A DNA stretch of 7,184 nucleotides from Bryobacterales bacterium (GCA_003517725.1 DOZZ01000046.1:1-7184), one strand, 5' to 3'; counted from the first letter of the stretch, positions 1-6,968 are shown. Numbers and translations: made by a program. Notes: generated by a model from the sequence alone, not told the origin.

Positions 1-102
1 TTCAGCTATGCCAACTCACTCGATAATCTGATGGCTGCGGTGGACCGTATCGACCGCTTTCTGGCCGGGCAAGCAGGTCCCGCGGCCCACGAAGGCTCAT
101 AA
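1..102 (+). CDS. C-terminal end of a probable class I/II PLP-dependent aminotransferase (partial)
   Basis: The reading frame is open from the first base and stops at TAA 100-102, giving 33 residues. The fragment begins FSYANSLDNL and continues into an amphipathic helix ending DRIDRFLAG. Class I/II aminotransferases (aspartate aminotransferase and relatives) end in a very similar way: a strand with the pattern (I/L/F)SYA(T/N)S, then a Glu/Asp-Asn-Leu turn and a last helix with Arg and Leu. The conserved substrate-carboxylate Arg normally lies just upstream of this strand and would be outside the window, as would the PLP lysine. Substrate specificity cannot be judged. The last residues (QAGPAAHEGS) look like a disordered tail. 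The gene points the same way as waaA-lpxK but is separated from it by an opposite-strand gene, so the two are unlikely to share a transcript. Confidence 0.65.
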   Translation, partial: FSYANSLDNLMAAVDRIDRFLAGQAGPAAHEGS

Positions 103-112
103 AATTGTGTGG

Positions 113-155
113 TGCGGCTTCCAAAAGCGTTCAATAAGAGCTTGCGTCGGCCGCA
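113..155. terminator. Weak stem-loop between two convergent genes
   Basis: The 72-base gap between the aminotransferase stop and the stop of the exported-protein gene contains an inverted repeat, tgcggc (113-118) and gccgca (150-155). The loop is long, about 31 bases, and can form a small inner AAGC/GCTT pairing. Read on the minus strand the stem is followed within about ten bases by AATTTT, so it could end transcription of the exported-protein gene. On the plus strand no T-run follows. The stem is short and the loop long, so this is only a candidate. Confidence 0.2.
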
Positions 156-174
156 GTTCCTGAGAGACAGCCCT

Positions 175-795
175 TCACGACAACGGAATCTCGAAGTACA
201 GCAGATCCCGTCCGGTGGCTGCTTCTTGGATACCCGAAAGGTACAGCGTGGCTCCAGGTTTTCGCCCGCTCTGGAAATAGAAGAAGCCGCTGGCGGTTTC
301 GCCGGGCGGCAGCACGCGCGCGGCGAACGCCCGGCCCTCAATCTCCCATTGGCTCAGCGGCTGCTTGCCGCGCGAGGTCCTGGTCCCGATGCCGGGCAGC
401 GGCGAGTTCACCACTTTGGGCTGGCGCGCGCCGTGCAGCGAATGCAGTTCGCCGGCCGGCGTGCTCTCGATGCGCGTGTTGTCGGGCATCACGTAGACGG
501 CGCGCAGATGGTCCAGGCGCAGAGCTTTGCCGGTGTCGTTTTTGACCACCAGCAGCACCGGCAGCACGCCGTATTTGTAGGGATTGTGTTTGCCGAAGGC
601 GGGGCGCGCCTGCTCGTCGGTTTCGAATTCCTCAGCCGCGACTGTCACGTGCTCGCTCGACTGGCGATGCGCGTAGGATTCGACCGGGCCCGGGCGAAAC
701 GTCACGCCAGCGTCCTTGTCCGCGCCATACGCGGCGGATATACTCACGATCAGCAACAACTTAACGACGGTCGCGTGCTTGAGAGCTAAGGGCAT
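175..795 (-). CDS. Exported protein of unknown function, 206 aa
   Basis: I do not recognise a named family. The ATG start at 795-793 gives a typical Sec signal peptide: basic Lys6, His7 and Lys12, a hydrophobic stretch LLLIVSISAA (13-22), and a likely signal peptidase I cut after Gly24 or Ala25. There is no lipobox cysteine, and the mature chain has no further membrane segment and no Cys. The mature part begins with an acidic, polar region (26-65). A motif NPYKYG (71-76) follows, then a beta-rich segment VLPVLLVVKNDTGK (77-90). Alternating hydrophobic strands separated by Gly/Pro turns run to the end, suggesting a small beta-sandwich acting in the periplasm or at the outer membrane. No catalytic motif is visible. 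The start lies inside the opposite-strand waaA-lpxK coding region, so the promoter must be inside that gene. No good Shine-Dalgarno sequence precedes the ATG. The gene converges on the aminotransferase gene with a 72-base gap. The open frame on the other strand (109-789) lacks protein-like character and is a shadow. Confidence 0.75.
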   Translation of the reverse strand: MPLALKHATVVKLLLIVSISAAYGADKDAGVTFRPGPVESYAHRQSSEHVTVAAEEFETDEQARPAFGKHNPYKYGVLPVLLVVKNDTGKALRLDHLRAVYVMPDNTRIESTPAGELHSLHGARQPKVVNSPLPGIGTRTSRGKQPLSQWEIEGRAFAARVLPPGETASGFFYFQSGRKPGATLYLSGIQEAATGRDLLYFEIPLS

Positions 796-3133
796 CTATT
801 TTGTTTACCGCTTTCTGCAGGCGGCGGCCGCGCCCGCCGTCATATTGTATTTCCTGATCCGATGTGTCCGCGACGCGCGCTACCGCGGCAGCATGCTGCA
901 GCGGCTGGGCCGCCTGCCTGCCTCTATCAGGCTGATTCCGCCGGGCGCGATTTGGTTGCACGCAGTCTCGGTCGGCGAAGTGCTCGCGGCCGTGGCCCTG
1001 GTGCACGCGCTGCGCGAACAACTGCCGGGCCTGCCCATCGTCGTCTCGACATCCACGCTGGCCGGCCGGGCGCTGGCCGAACAAAAGCTGGGAAGCCTGA
1101 CGGACGCGATTATTTACGCGCCCGTCGACTATGCCTTCGCCGTGCGGCGCGCGCTGCGCATGGTCCGGCCGTCGCTGGTGATGGTGCTCGAGACTGAGAT
1201 CTGGCCTAATTTCTTCCGCGAGACCAAGCGCTTCGGCTGCGGGCTGATGCTGGTCAGCGGCCGCATCTCGGATCATACGGCAAGCCGCTACCGCAAGCTG
1301 CGCGTGGCCCTCCAATCCGCCCTGGCCTTTCCCGACATGATCCTGGTGCAGAACCAGACCATGCGGGAACGCTTTATCGCGACGGGCGCCACGCCGGAAC
1401 GCGTCACGGTATCCGGCAGCCTGAAATACGATTTGCAGCCGGGCACGCTGCCGCCCGATTCGCCGCTGCGGTTGTGGGTGATGGCGCAGTCCACGCCGTT
1501 GTGGATTGCGGCCAGTACCTGCGCCGGCGACGGTTTCGACGAAGAAGATATCGTGCTGTCGGCCTGGCGCCAATTGCCGGAGTGGCGGTTGATTATCGCG
1601 CCACGCAAGCCCGAGCGCTTCGAGGCCGTCGCGCGCAAGCTGCAGGCGGCCGGCATCCCGTTCGCGCGGCGCTCGCGGCTTGAGGTCGCTTCTAAGGAGC
1701 CGGTGCTGCTGCTTGACACACTCGGTGAACTGAGCTCGCTCTTCGAGCTGGCCGACGCGGTCTTCATGGGCGGCACGCTTGCGGCACGCGGCGGCCACAA
1801 CATACTGGAACCGGCGTTCAGCGGCCGGCCTATGGTGGTGGGGCCGCATCTCGAGAATTTTCAGGACATCGCGGACGATTTTCTGACCAACTCGGCTCTG
1901 GTTTCAATCAAAGACGGCAGCGAACTGGCGCCGGCTTTAGCTGCCGCCATCGAGGACCGCGGCCTGGGACAGCGCGCGCTGGAACGCTCGGGCGTGGCGC
2001 GCGGGGCGGCGGCCAGGGCCGTCAGCGCCGCCGAACAATTGCTTACCACCATCGTGCCCCGCGCTTATCCGACCTTGGCGCAGCGCGTCTTTTTAACCCC
2101 GCTGACGTGGCTGTGGCGCGCCGGCAGCGTGCTCAATACACGCCGCAACCTGCGATGTCAGCTTGCGCTGGCCACCCCCGTCATCAGCATTGGCAATCTA
2201 TCGGCGGGCGGCACCGGCAAGACGCCCCTGGTGCTGCACCTGGCGCAACGCCTGCGCGCCGCGGGCCATGCTCCGGCTATCCTGTCGCGCGGCTACGGCC
2301 GCACTTCGCACCATAAGGCGCTGGTGTTTGCCGCCGGCGCGCGGGCCAGCGTCACCCACACCGGCGACGAGCCCCAAATTTTTCTGCAGTCCGGCGTGGC
2401 GCCGCTGGGCATCGGCGGCCAGCGCTTTGGCGTGGGCCGGCTGATGGAAGAAAAATTTCACCCCGGCGTGTTGCTGCTGGACGACGGCTTCCAGCACCGC
2501 AAGCTGGCGCGCGCCTTCGATATCGTGCTGGTGGACGCGCTGGACCCCTTCGGCAACGGCCGGCTATTGCCGCTTGGACGCTTGCGCGAGCCGCTGGCGG
2601 CCCTTGCGCGCGCCGACGCTTTGGTTCTGACGCGGACTGAGTCGGCCGTCAACCTGACCGCTATCGAACGGCGCCTGCGGCAGATCAACCCGCTTGCTCC
2701 GGTTTACCGCAGCCGTACCGTGGGACGCACTTGGGTGCGCTTCGGCAGCGGGGAGCAGCGCCCCGCGGGCAGCTTCGACGGCCAGCCCGTGGTTGCCTTC
2801 TGTGGCCTGGGCAATCCGCAATCATTCTGGAGCACGCTGCACTGCCTGGGCATCAAAGTGGTGGAACGCTTCGCTTTCGATGACCATCACCGTTATACGC
2901 CGGGCCAGTTGCGCCGGCTGTTGCACAGCTCGCGCGCGGCGGGCGCACGGGTCATGTTGACCACGCAAAAAGACCTGATCAATCTCTGCGACGATTGCCA
3001 GAGCCTGCTGCCCGGCGTGGATCTCTACTGGCTGAAGATCGAAATCGAAATCGAGCGCGAGCCCGAGCTGTTCGGGCTCTGCCGGCAAGCCATCGAGAAC
3101 TGGCGTGCGGCGTCCAACTTCAAGGCACGCTGA
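779..3133 (+). CDS. waaA-lpxK: Bifunctional fusion: Kdo transferase (WaaA/KdtA) + tetraacyldisaccharide 4'-kinase (LpxK)
   Basis: One uninterrupted frame (784 aa from TTG 779) carries two enzymes of lipid A-Kdo synthesis, acting at the inner-membrane cytoplasmic face. Residues 1-430 match WaaA/KdtA, which transfers Kdo from CMP-Kdo to lipid IVA. They show an N-terminal membrane anchor (about 9-28), HAVSVGE (61-67, with the family's catalytic Glu at 67), ETEIWPN (138-144), SGRIS, APRKPERF and GGHNILEP (338-345). Residues from about 438 match LpxK, which phosphorylates the 4' position of the tetraacyldisaccharide using ATP. They show the Walker A run GGTGKT (477-482), SRGYGR, GDEP (Asp530), DDGFQH (568-573), NGRLLPLGRLREP and DDHH (701-704). 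Spacings from the Walker lysine to Asp530 and Asp568 match those I recall for Aquifex LpxK, so both halves look active. Each half is of normal length. The start is uncertain: TTG 716 would add 21 residues with no family match, while homology begins near 797. TTG 779 is the nearest start codon upstream and has no clear ribosome-binding site. The end overlaps the convergent giant gene by 14 bases. Confidence 0.93.
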   Translation: MRAKGIYFVYRFLQAAAAPAVILYFLIRCVRDARYRGSMLQRLGRLPASIRLIPPGAIWLHAVSVGEVLAAVALVHALREQLPGLPIVVSTSTLAGRALAEQKLGSLTDAIIYAPVDYAFAVRRALRMVRPSLVMVLETEIWPNFFRETKRFGCGLMLVSGRISDHTASRYRKLRVALQSALAFPDMILVQNQTMRERFIATGATPERVTVSGSLKYDLQPGTLPPDSPLRLWVMAQSTPLWIAASTCAGDGFDEEDIVLSAWRQLPEWRLIIAPRKPERFEAVARKLQAAGIPFARRSRLEVASKEPVLLLDTLGELSSLFELADAVFMGGTLAARGGHNILEPAFSGRPMVVGPHLENFQDIADDFLTNSALVSIKDGSELAPALAAAIEDRGLGQRALERSGVARGAAARAVSAAEQLLTTIVPRAYPTLAQRVFLTPLTWLWRAGSVLNTRRNLRCQLALATPVISIGNLSAGGTGKTPLVLHLAQRLRAAGHAPAILSRGYGRTSHHKALVFAAGARASVTHTGDEPQIFLQSGVAPLGIGGQRFGVGRLMEEKFHPGVLLLDDGFQHRKLARAFDIVLVDALDPFGNGRLLPLGRLREPLAALARADALVLTRTESAVNLTAIERRLRQINPLAPVYRSRTVGRTWVRFGSGEQRPAGSFDGQPVVAFCGLGNPQSFWSTLHCLGIKVVERFAFDDHHRYTPGQLRRLLHSSRAAGARVMLTTQKDLINLCDDCQSLLPGVDLYWLKIEIEIEREPELFGLCRQAIENWRAASNFKAR
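3038..3055 (+). repeat. waaA-lpxK: Three hexamer repeats inside lpxK
   Basis: atcgaa, atcgaa and atcgag follow one another directly and encode Ile-Glu three times (KIEIEIERE in the protein). A hexamer keeps the frame if a copy is gained or lost, so this is a possible site of harmless length variation near the LpxK C-terminus. On the minus strand the same bases read as a T-rich tract (GATTTCGATTTCGATC) just past a stem-loop, which may matter for termination of the opposite gene. Confidence 0.6.
3059..3079 (-). terminator. Candidate terminator for the giant gene, embedded in lpxK
   Basis: A perfect 8-base inverted repeat, gagcccga (3059-3066) and tcgggctc (3072-3079), encloses a 5-base loop. 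Read on the minus strand it begins 41 bases after the stop codon of the giant secreted-protein gene (3120) and is followed by GCGCTCGATTTCGATTTCGATC, an interrupted T-rich tract. The stem is GC-rich and compact, as expected for an intrinsic terminator, but the T tract is broken. The bases also encode part of LpxK (EPELFGL), so the repeat could be a by-product of coding. Confidence 0.35.
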
Positions 3134-6100
3134 CCACGAATACGGGCGAGTACGCCAACAATTTCCCCGTGTTCGTGCGATATTTTGCGCGGCCGTAGAT
3201 TACGTGCTGCGAAAGGCCCGGAACGCCAATCTGGCAGCCGTTGCGGCACGCCGTGCCCGCCAGCTTGCCGGCCTCGGTAGTACTGAAAAAATAAGGGTTG
3301 ACCGGGTCGATCGATAGCGGTGACGTGGCCGGCCCCACTTCGCAGTTCTCCTGGCGCGACGAGCAATAGAACATGCTGTCCGCTCCGGCGCCGAACTCCT
3401 CGTAGCCGAACTCGATGGTCGCGGTCGTCACGCGGTTCGCGATCTTTTGATCGGCTTGGGGCACCGTGACGATCACGGGCAGGTATCCGGAGCGGTCAAT
3501 ACCATCCACCCCATCGTTGGGCGGCACCGGAGGCACTTTAACCGCCAGAACCTGGTCGCCGACATCGTCGGCATAGTTCGCGTTGGCGAAGAACCAATTG
3601 CCGCTAGGCAGCGCGTGGACGTGCCAGAAGGGCGGCGTCACGCGGCTCCGCGAGAGGCCTTTGGTGAGCACGCGCTGATGCGCGCCCGACATGTCTATCC
3701 AGTTCAGTCCCAGTTGCAGGATCGAGTTAAACACCATTGCGTTATTGCCGATGCAGAGATCGAATTCGTCGGGAAGCCCGGTAGCCTGTCCCGGGGAGCT
3801 GCAGTAAGGCCTGGAAATATACGGCGCGTTGACGTACACGTCGCCCGCTTGCGATCCGGCCACGCACTCGCCCGACAAATTCGCGACGCAGTATTTGTAG
3901 GCGTCGGCGGCGGTGGACCCGAGTAGACTGTTGGGTGCGCTGACGTCGAAGAGCGGCTTCTGGCCGGCAAAGGCGTAGGTCGCGCTGAATTTGCGATCGA
4001 GGTTCGGCAGCTGGGACGCGGTGAACTTCCAAAGCTGCCCCGCCACCAGTACCGCCGGCGCGCTGCCTTCGCCACTGCCGGAGCCAGACAGGTTCGATCC
4101 GTTAAACGGCCTCCCATCGAAAAAATAGTTACGCTGGCTGGCGTTAGCGCTGAGCCCGGCTCCTGCCGGATGCACCTGCACGTGGTTGGGATCGGCCGGA
4201 CTGCTTTTGCCGCTGAACGTCGGATTCTCCTGTAGAATGCCGGCCGGCGCGGTGCTGACCATCTGCGGAATCGAACCGAACAGCCGCGTTTGATAACACT
4301 CCGAGCCCCATTTGTTGGCGCAGCGCGAATCGGTGGTGTAGCCGCTGGCCATGGTCCCGTTTTGCGAATAGAAATGTGCGTTGATGCTGTAGTTGTCGCC
4401 CAGGATGGTACCGCCGGCCGTATTGTAGCCATGCGGATCGTCGGTGTAGTCCCAATACCAGTCGCCGCCGGCAACAGCGTAGCGGAGGGGCTGCGGGTTG
4501 CTGTTGCAGAAAGCGAAGAGCTGGGGATTGGCGGCGCTCGACAGCAGATTGCCGTTGGCTCCGCGCTGGAATGTCCAGGTCGTGCCGTTGGAGCCGCCCT
4601 TGGCTAGTAAGATCATGATCTCCTCGCTCGGAGAAGCCGCCCCGACAGTGAAGTAGTCGCCCACCTGGGCCGCCCCCAACTCGCCCGGCAGACCCGTCTC
4701 CACGGCTCCGCCACAGGCGGCCGCCGACGTGGTGCACGGCGATGGATCGCGCGGTTCTCCATCCACCGTGATGGTAGTGCACTGCATGCCGGTGACGCCC
4801 AGCGCATTCGACGGACACGGGTTCAGACCGCCCGCCGTGTTCGACGTCGTGGTGAGCGCCGTTCCATCGTTGACCGTCGAGATGTAGGGACCTTCGCCTG
4901 GCCGGGTGTCACTGGCGTCGCCCCAGAGGTACGGCCCAATGGCCATCCATCCCGGCATGTACAGCGGGTTATTAGCTTTCTGCGTGCACCAGCGGGCGCG
5001 CGGGCGGTTCCAGGACGGCATCGCCGCGACAACGCAGCCGGGCAGCCCGCCGCCCACACAGCCGGCGTTATTGAGTTCTTTATTGGCCGTGGCGTAAGGG
5101 TCGAACAGCGCGGTCCAGGCAATCGAGTTGTTGCCGCCGCGCCAGATCCTCAAAACCAGCAAACCGTTCTCGACGCCCGCCAGATAAGGACTCAAAAAGC
5201 GATCCGCCTGGAACGTGGGGTCGAAGGCGCTGAATAAGGTGGCGAAGGTGACGCCGCCCCCCGGCAACGCCGAGTAGACGATGCAGGGCTGGTTAGGCGG
5301 CAGGTTGGTGGTGGCGTCGAAGCTAGCGCAAGCGGGCAGGTTTTCGGACTCCTGAAAACTGCCGGGCTGCAACGTTCCTGTGGGCTCCAGATGGTTGCCG
5401 AAATACCGCAGCTGCTGCCCCTGCGCGCCGCCGCAGTAGAAAATGTCGGGATTGGTGGAGTCGAAAATGATGGAGTCGTTTTGTCCACAGCCGCTCTGCG
5501 CCGGGTTGAAATTGCGCGCGAACAGGTGCGCTTCCGCGGTCACCCCGTCCACCCAGTAAATAGACCCGCCGTTCCACGTCGCGCAGTTAAATCCCGGATT
5601 GCCCGAAGCGCCGATCACGGGCGTCGCACTGCACATATCGTAAGCGCCGGTGTAGTCCCAGAAAGGGAACGCTCCAGTCTGATAATTTACTTGGGACGCT
5701 TGCACCGACACAATGTCGGCGCTGGTGGTCTTCTTGCGCAGCAGCACTCCGAAGTTAGTTGCCTGGTACGCCACGGCCGAGCCGTTGGTCGAGGGGCAGG
5801 CACTCTGCAGTTGCAGCGCCCGTGTGTTGATCACGCCGCTGATCTTGTAATCCGAGCCGTTGATCGTGATGGTGCTGCCGGTGGTCCAATGCGGGCCGAA
5901 AAAATCGCCGCCGGCATAGCTCACGGCAGTGCTGCCGTCGCATGAGACCGTGCCCAGGCGCGTGGCAACCTCGGCGCCGTTCGCCGGCCGCGACCCGGCC
6001 ATCTGCCACAGGTCAATGGCGGTGCGGGTCCCGAAGGTGTAGGCCGTGTCGGTGGTGCTGAGCGGCTGCTCCCATTGCTGCGCGCCGTTGTAACAGCTGA

Positions 6101-6968
6101 CGCCGTTAACCGTCAGACACACTACCAGCTTGCAATCGTCCATGTTCATGGTGTTGCACGACGTGTTGTTGATGGAGGCGTGAACGGTGGTCTGAAACCA
6201 GTTCAGGTAGATCTGATTGGCGCCGTGGCTGCCTTTGAAAAAGCTGATGTACCCGAAGTACCCGTTGTTCTGCGGCAGCAATTGCAGCACCGAGACGTTG
6301 TCCGCCGTCACCGTGGCCGCCGCGCCGGTGTCGGTGGCGTTCAGGGCATTCTGGGGGTTGGCCCACCCGGTGGTGCGCGCCATCGCGAAGCTCTGGTGCT
6401 CCACCGTAATCACGCGATCCTTCGGCAGCGAGAGCCGCTTGATCTGCACGCCGGTCTGCGGGTCGTTGATAACCTGGTTGCGATCCGTCAGGCTCAGCGT
6501 GGGCCACGCGTATTCACCGGGGTTGAGAGGGTCCACCGGCTCGGGCTCGCTGAAGGTGCTGCCCATGGCGATATTGGCGGTTTGGAAAGTGCCGCGATAC
6601 GTGTCACCGGTGCTGGGGCAGGTGATCGAGAAATAGTGCGCGGTATTGGCTTGCAGCGCCCGCGAGTAGCGCACCTTGTCGAGTGCGATTTGCGCCATCC
6701 GCTTCCCAACCACGAAAGTGCGGGCTGTCGATCGCACCAGTGCGGCATTACGGGTATCGAGGTTGGCGTTCTGGAACTTGGCGGGATCCACGTCGTTGGC
6801 CAACGGGCTCAGCGAGGCATTTTCACTCACCGCGACCTTGCAGGCGTTGCTGTCGGGCGCGGTATAGGAGATAACCCCCTGGGTATTGGTAACGCCGGTT
6901 ACCGTAACCCCAGTGATCGCCCCAAGGCACGCGGCCGTTGAACAGAGCAACGCAAAAGTAAGACGCAT
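3120..6968 (-). CDS. Giant secreted protein of unknown function, 1282 aa, Ig/fibronectin-like N-terminal region
   Basis: I do not recognise a named family; the general character recalls large exported proteins of Solibacter/Bryobacter-type acidobacteria. ATG 6968-6966 starts a clear Sec signal peptide (MRLTFALLCSTAACLGA); a TTG five codons upstream (6983) is possible but adds nothing. Thr rather than Leu at -3 to Cys14 argues against a lipoprotein. Residues 18-135 look like an Ig/FN3-type beta domain (SYTAPDSNAC, YSRALQANTAHYFSITC, ending near TANI). A Pro-rich joint with EPVDPLNPGEYAWP (144-157) follows. The long middle is rich in Gly, Asn, Thr and aromatic residues, with segments such as IDLWQMAGSRP and NPDIFYCGG. 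These could be propeller or jelly-roll strands, which I cannot prove. A Gly/Ser linker (GSGSGEGS, about 962-969) precedes FWHVHALPSGNWFFANANY (about 1108-1128). Another beta-type domain fills 1155-1282. I count 32 Cys after the signal peptide, fitting many disulfides outside the cytoplasm. No catalytic motif, anchor or sorting signal is seen. The 3' end overlaps waaA-lpxK by 14 bases. Confidence 0.85.
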   Translation of the reverse strand: MRLTFALLCSTAACLGAITGVTVTGVTNTQGVISYTAPDSNACKVAVSENASLSPLANDVDPAKFQNANLDTRNAALVRSTARTFVVGKRMAQIALDKVRYSRALQANTAHYFSITCPSTGDTYRGTFQTANIAMGSTFSEPEPVDPLNPGEYAWPTLSLTDRNQVINDPQTGVQIKRLSLPKDRVITVEHQSFAMARTTGWANPQNALNATDTGAAATVTADNVSVLQLLPQNNGYFGYISFFKGSHGANQIYLNWFQTTVHASINNTSCNTMNMDDCKLVVCLTVNGVSCYNGAQQWEQPLSTTDTAYTFGTRTAIDLWQMAGSRPANGAEVATRLGTVSCDGSTAVSYAGGDFFGPHWTTGSTITINGSDYKISGVINTRALQLQSACPSTNGSAVAYQATNFGVLLRKKTTSADIVSVQASQVNYQTGAFPFWDYTGAYDMCSATPVIGASGNPGFNCATWNGGSIYWVDGVTAEAHLFARNFNPAQSGCGQNDSIIFDSTNPDIFYCGGAQGQQLRYFGNHLEPTGTLQPGSFQESENLPACASFDATTNLPPNQPCIVYSALPGGGVTFATLFSAFDPTFQADRFLSPYLAGVENGLLVLRIWRGGNNSIAWTALFDPYATANKELNNAGCVGGGLPGCVVAAMPSWNRPRARWCTQKANNPLYMPGWMAIGPYLWGDASDTRPGEGPYISTVNDGTALTTTSNTAGGLNPCPSNALGVTGMQCTTITVDGEPRDPSPCTTSAAACGGAVETGLPGELGAAQVGDYFTVGAASPSEEIMILLAKGGSNGTTWTFQRGANGNLLSSAANPQLFAFCNSNPQPLRYAVAGGDWYWDYTDDPHGYNTAGGTILGDNYSINAHFYSQNGTMASGYTTDSRCANKWGSECYQTRLFGSIPQMVSTAPAGILQENPTFSGKSSPADPNHVQVHPAGAGLSANASQRNYFFDGRPFNGSNLSGSGSGEGSAPAVLVAGQLWKFTASQLPNLDRKFSATYAFAGQKPLFDVSAPNSLLGSTAADAYKYCVANLSGECVAGSQAGDVYVNAPYISRPYCSSPGQATGLPDEFDLCIGNNAMVFNSILQLGLNWIDMSGAHQRVLTKGLSRSRVTPPFWHVHALPSGNWFFANANYADDVGDQVLAVKVPPVPPNDGVDGIDRSGYLPVIVTVPQADQKIANRVTTATIEFGYEEFGAGADSMFYCSSRQENCEVGPATSPLSIDPVNPYFFSTTEAGKLAGTACRNGCQIGVPGLSQHVIYGRAKYRTNTGKLLAYSPVFVVSVP
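3135..3177 (+). terminator. Candidate terminator for waaA-lpxK, embedded in the giant gene
   Basis: Starting two bases after the lpxK stop codon (3131-3133), cacgaatacggg (3135-3146) and cccgtgttcgtg (3166-3177) form a 12-base stem. Eleven pairs are Watson-Crick and one is a G-U pair in the plus-strand RNA. The loop is 19 bases. The stem is followed by cgatatttt, with tatttt at 3181-3186. On the minus-strand RNA the same position is an A-C mismatch, so the structure favours plus-strand transcripts. Placement and the T-rich tail fit an intrinsic terminator for waaA-lpxK. The bases also encode the last residues of the giant secreted protein. Confidence 0.5.
6888..6909 (-). repeat. Overlapping inverted repeats early in the giant gene
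   Basis: ggtaac (6888-6893) pairs with gttacc (6898-6903) around a 4-base loop, and ggttac (6897-6902) pairs with gtaacc (6904-6909) around one base. The two hairpins compete for the same bases. They lie at codons about 20-27, where the protein reads GVTVTGVT just after the signal peptide, so repeated Val-Thr codons partly explain them. Confidence 0.4.

Noticed and set aside
109..789. A 226-codon plus-strand frame opposite the exported-protein gene
   Set aside because: The minus-strand frame has a proper signal peptide and beta-type sequence; this one has neither and is Arg/His-rich, typical of a shadow.
761..1849. A 362-codon open frame on the minus strand, antisense to the WaaA half
   Set aside because: Its translation is dominated by Arg, Ala, Gln and His with no domain pattern, while the plus-strand frame has clear WaaA motifs. 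Long antisense frames are common in GC-rich genes.
2040..2110. Frameshift or hidden stop between the WaaA and LpxK halves
   Set aside because: The frame is continuous through the junction with ordinary codons, and both halves are of normal length. I see no start codon with a ribosome-binding site there that would suggest two separate proteins.
3704..4818. Two minus-strand frames (3704-4474 and 4144-4818) inside the giant gene, considered as evidence of a frameshift or separate genes
   Set aside because: The 1282-codon frame runs through without interruption and keeps its composition and Cys pattern. The alternative frames are Arg/Ser/Pro-rich shadows.
6075..6941. A 288-codon plus-strand frame opposite the 5' part of the giant gene
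   Set aside because: It overlaps the signal peptide and Ig-like region of a convincing gene and has the Val/Arg/Gly/His-rich character of antisense translation.
6910..6968. Lipoprotein signal (Cys14) in the giant protein
   Set aside because: The residues before the Cys are Thr-Ala-Ala rather than a Leu-type lipobox, and a signal peptidase I site at CLGA fits better.
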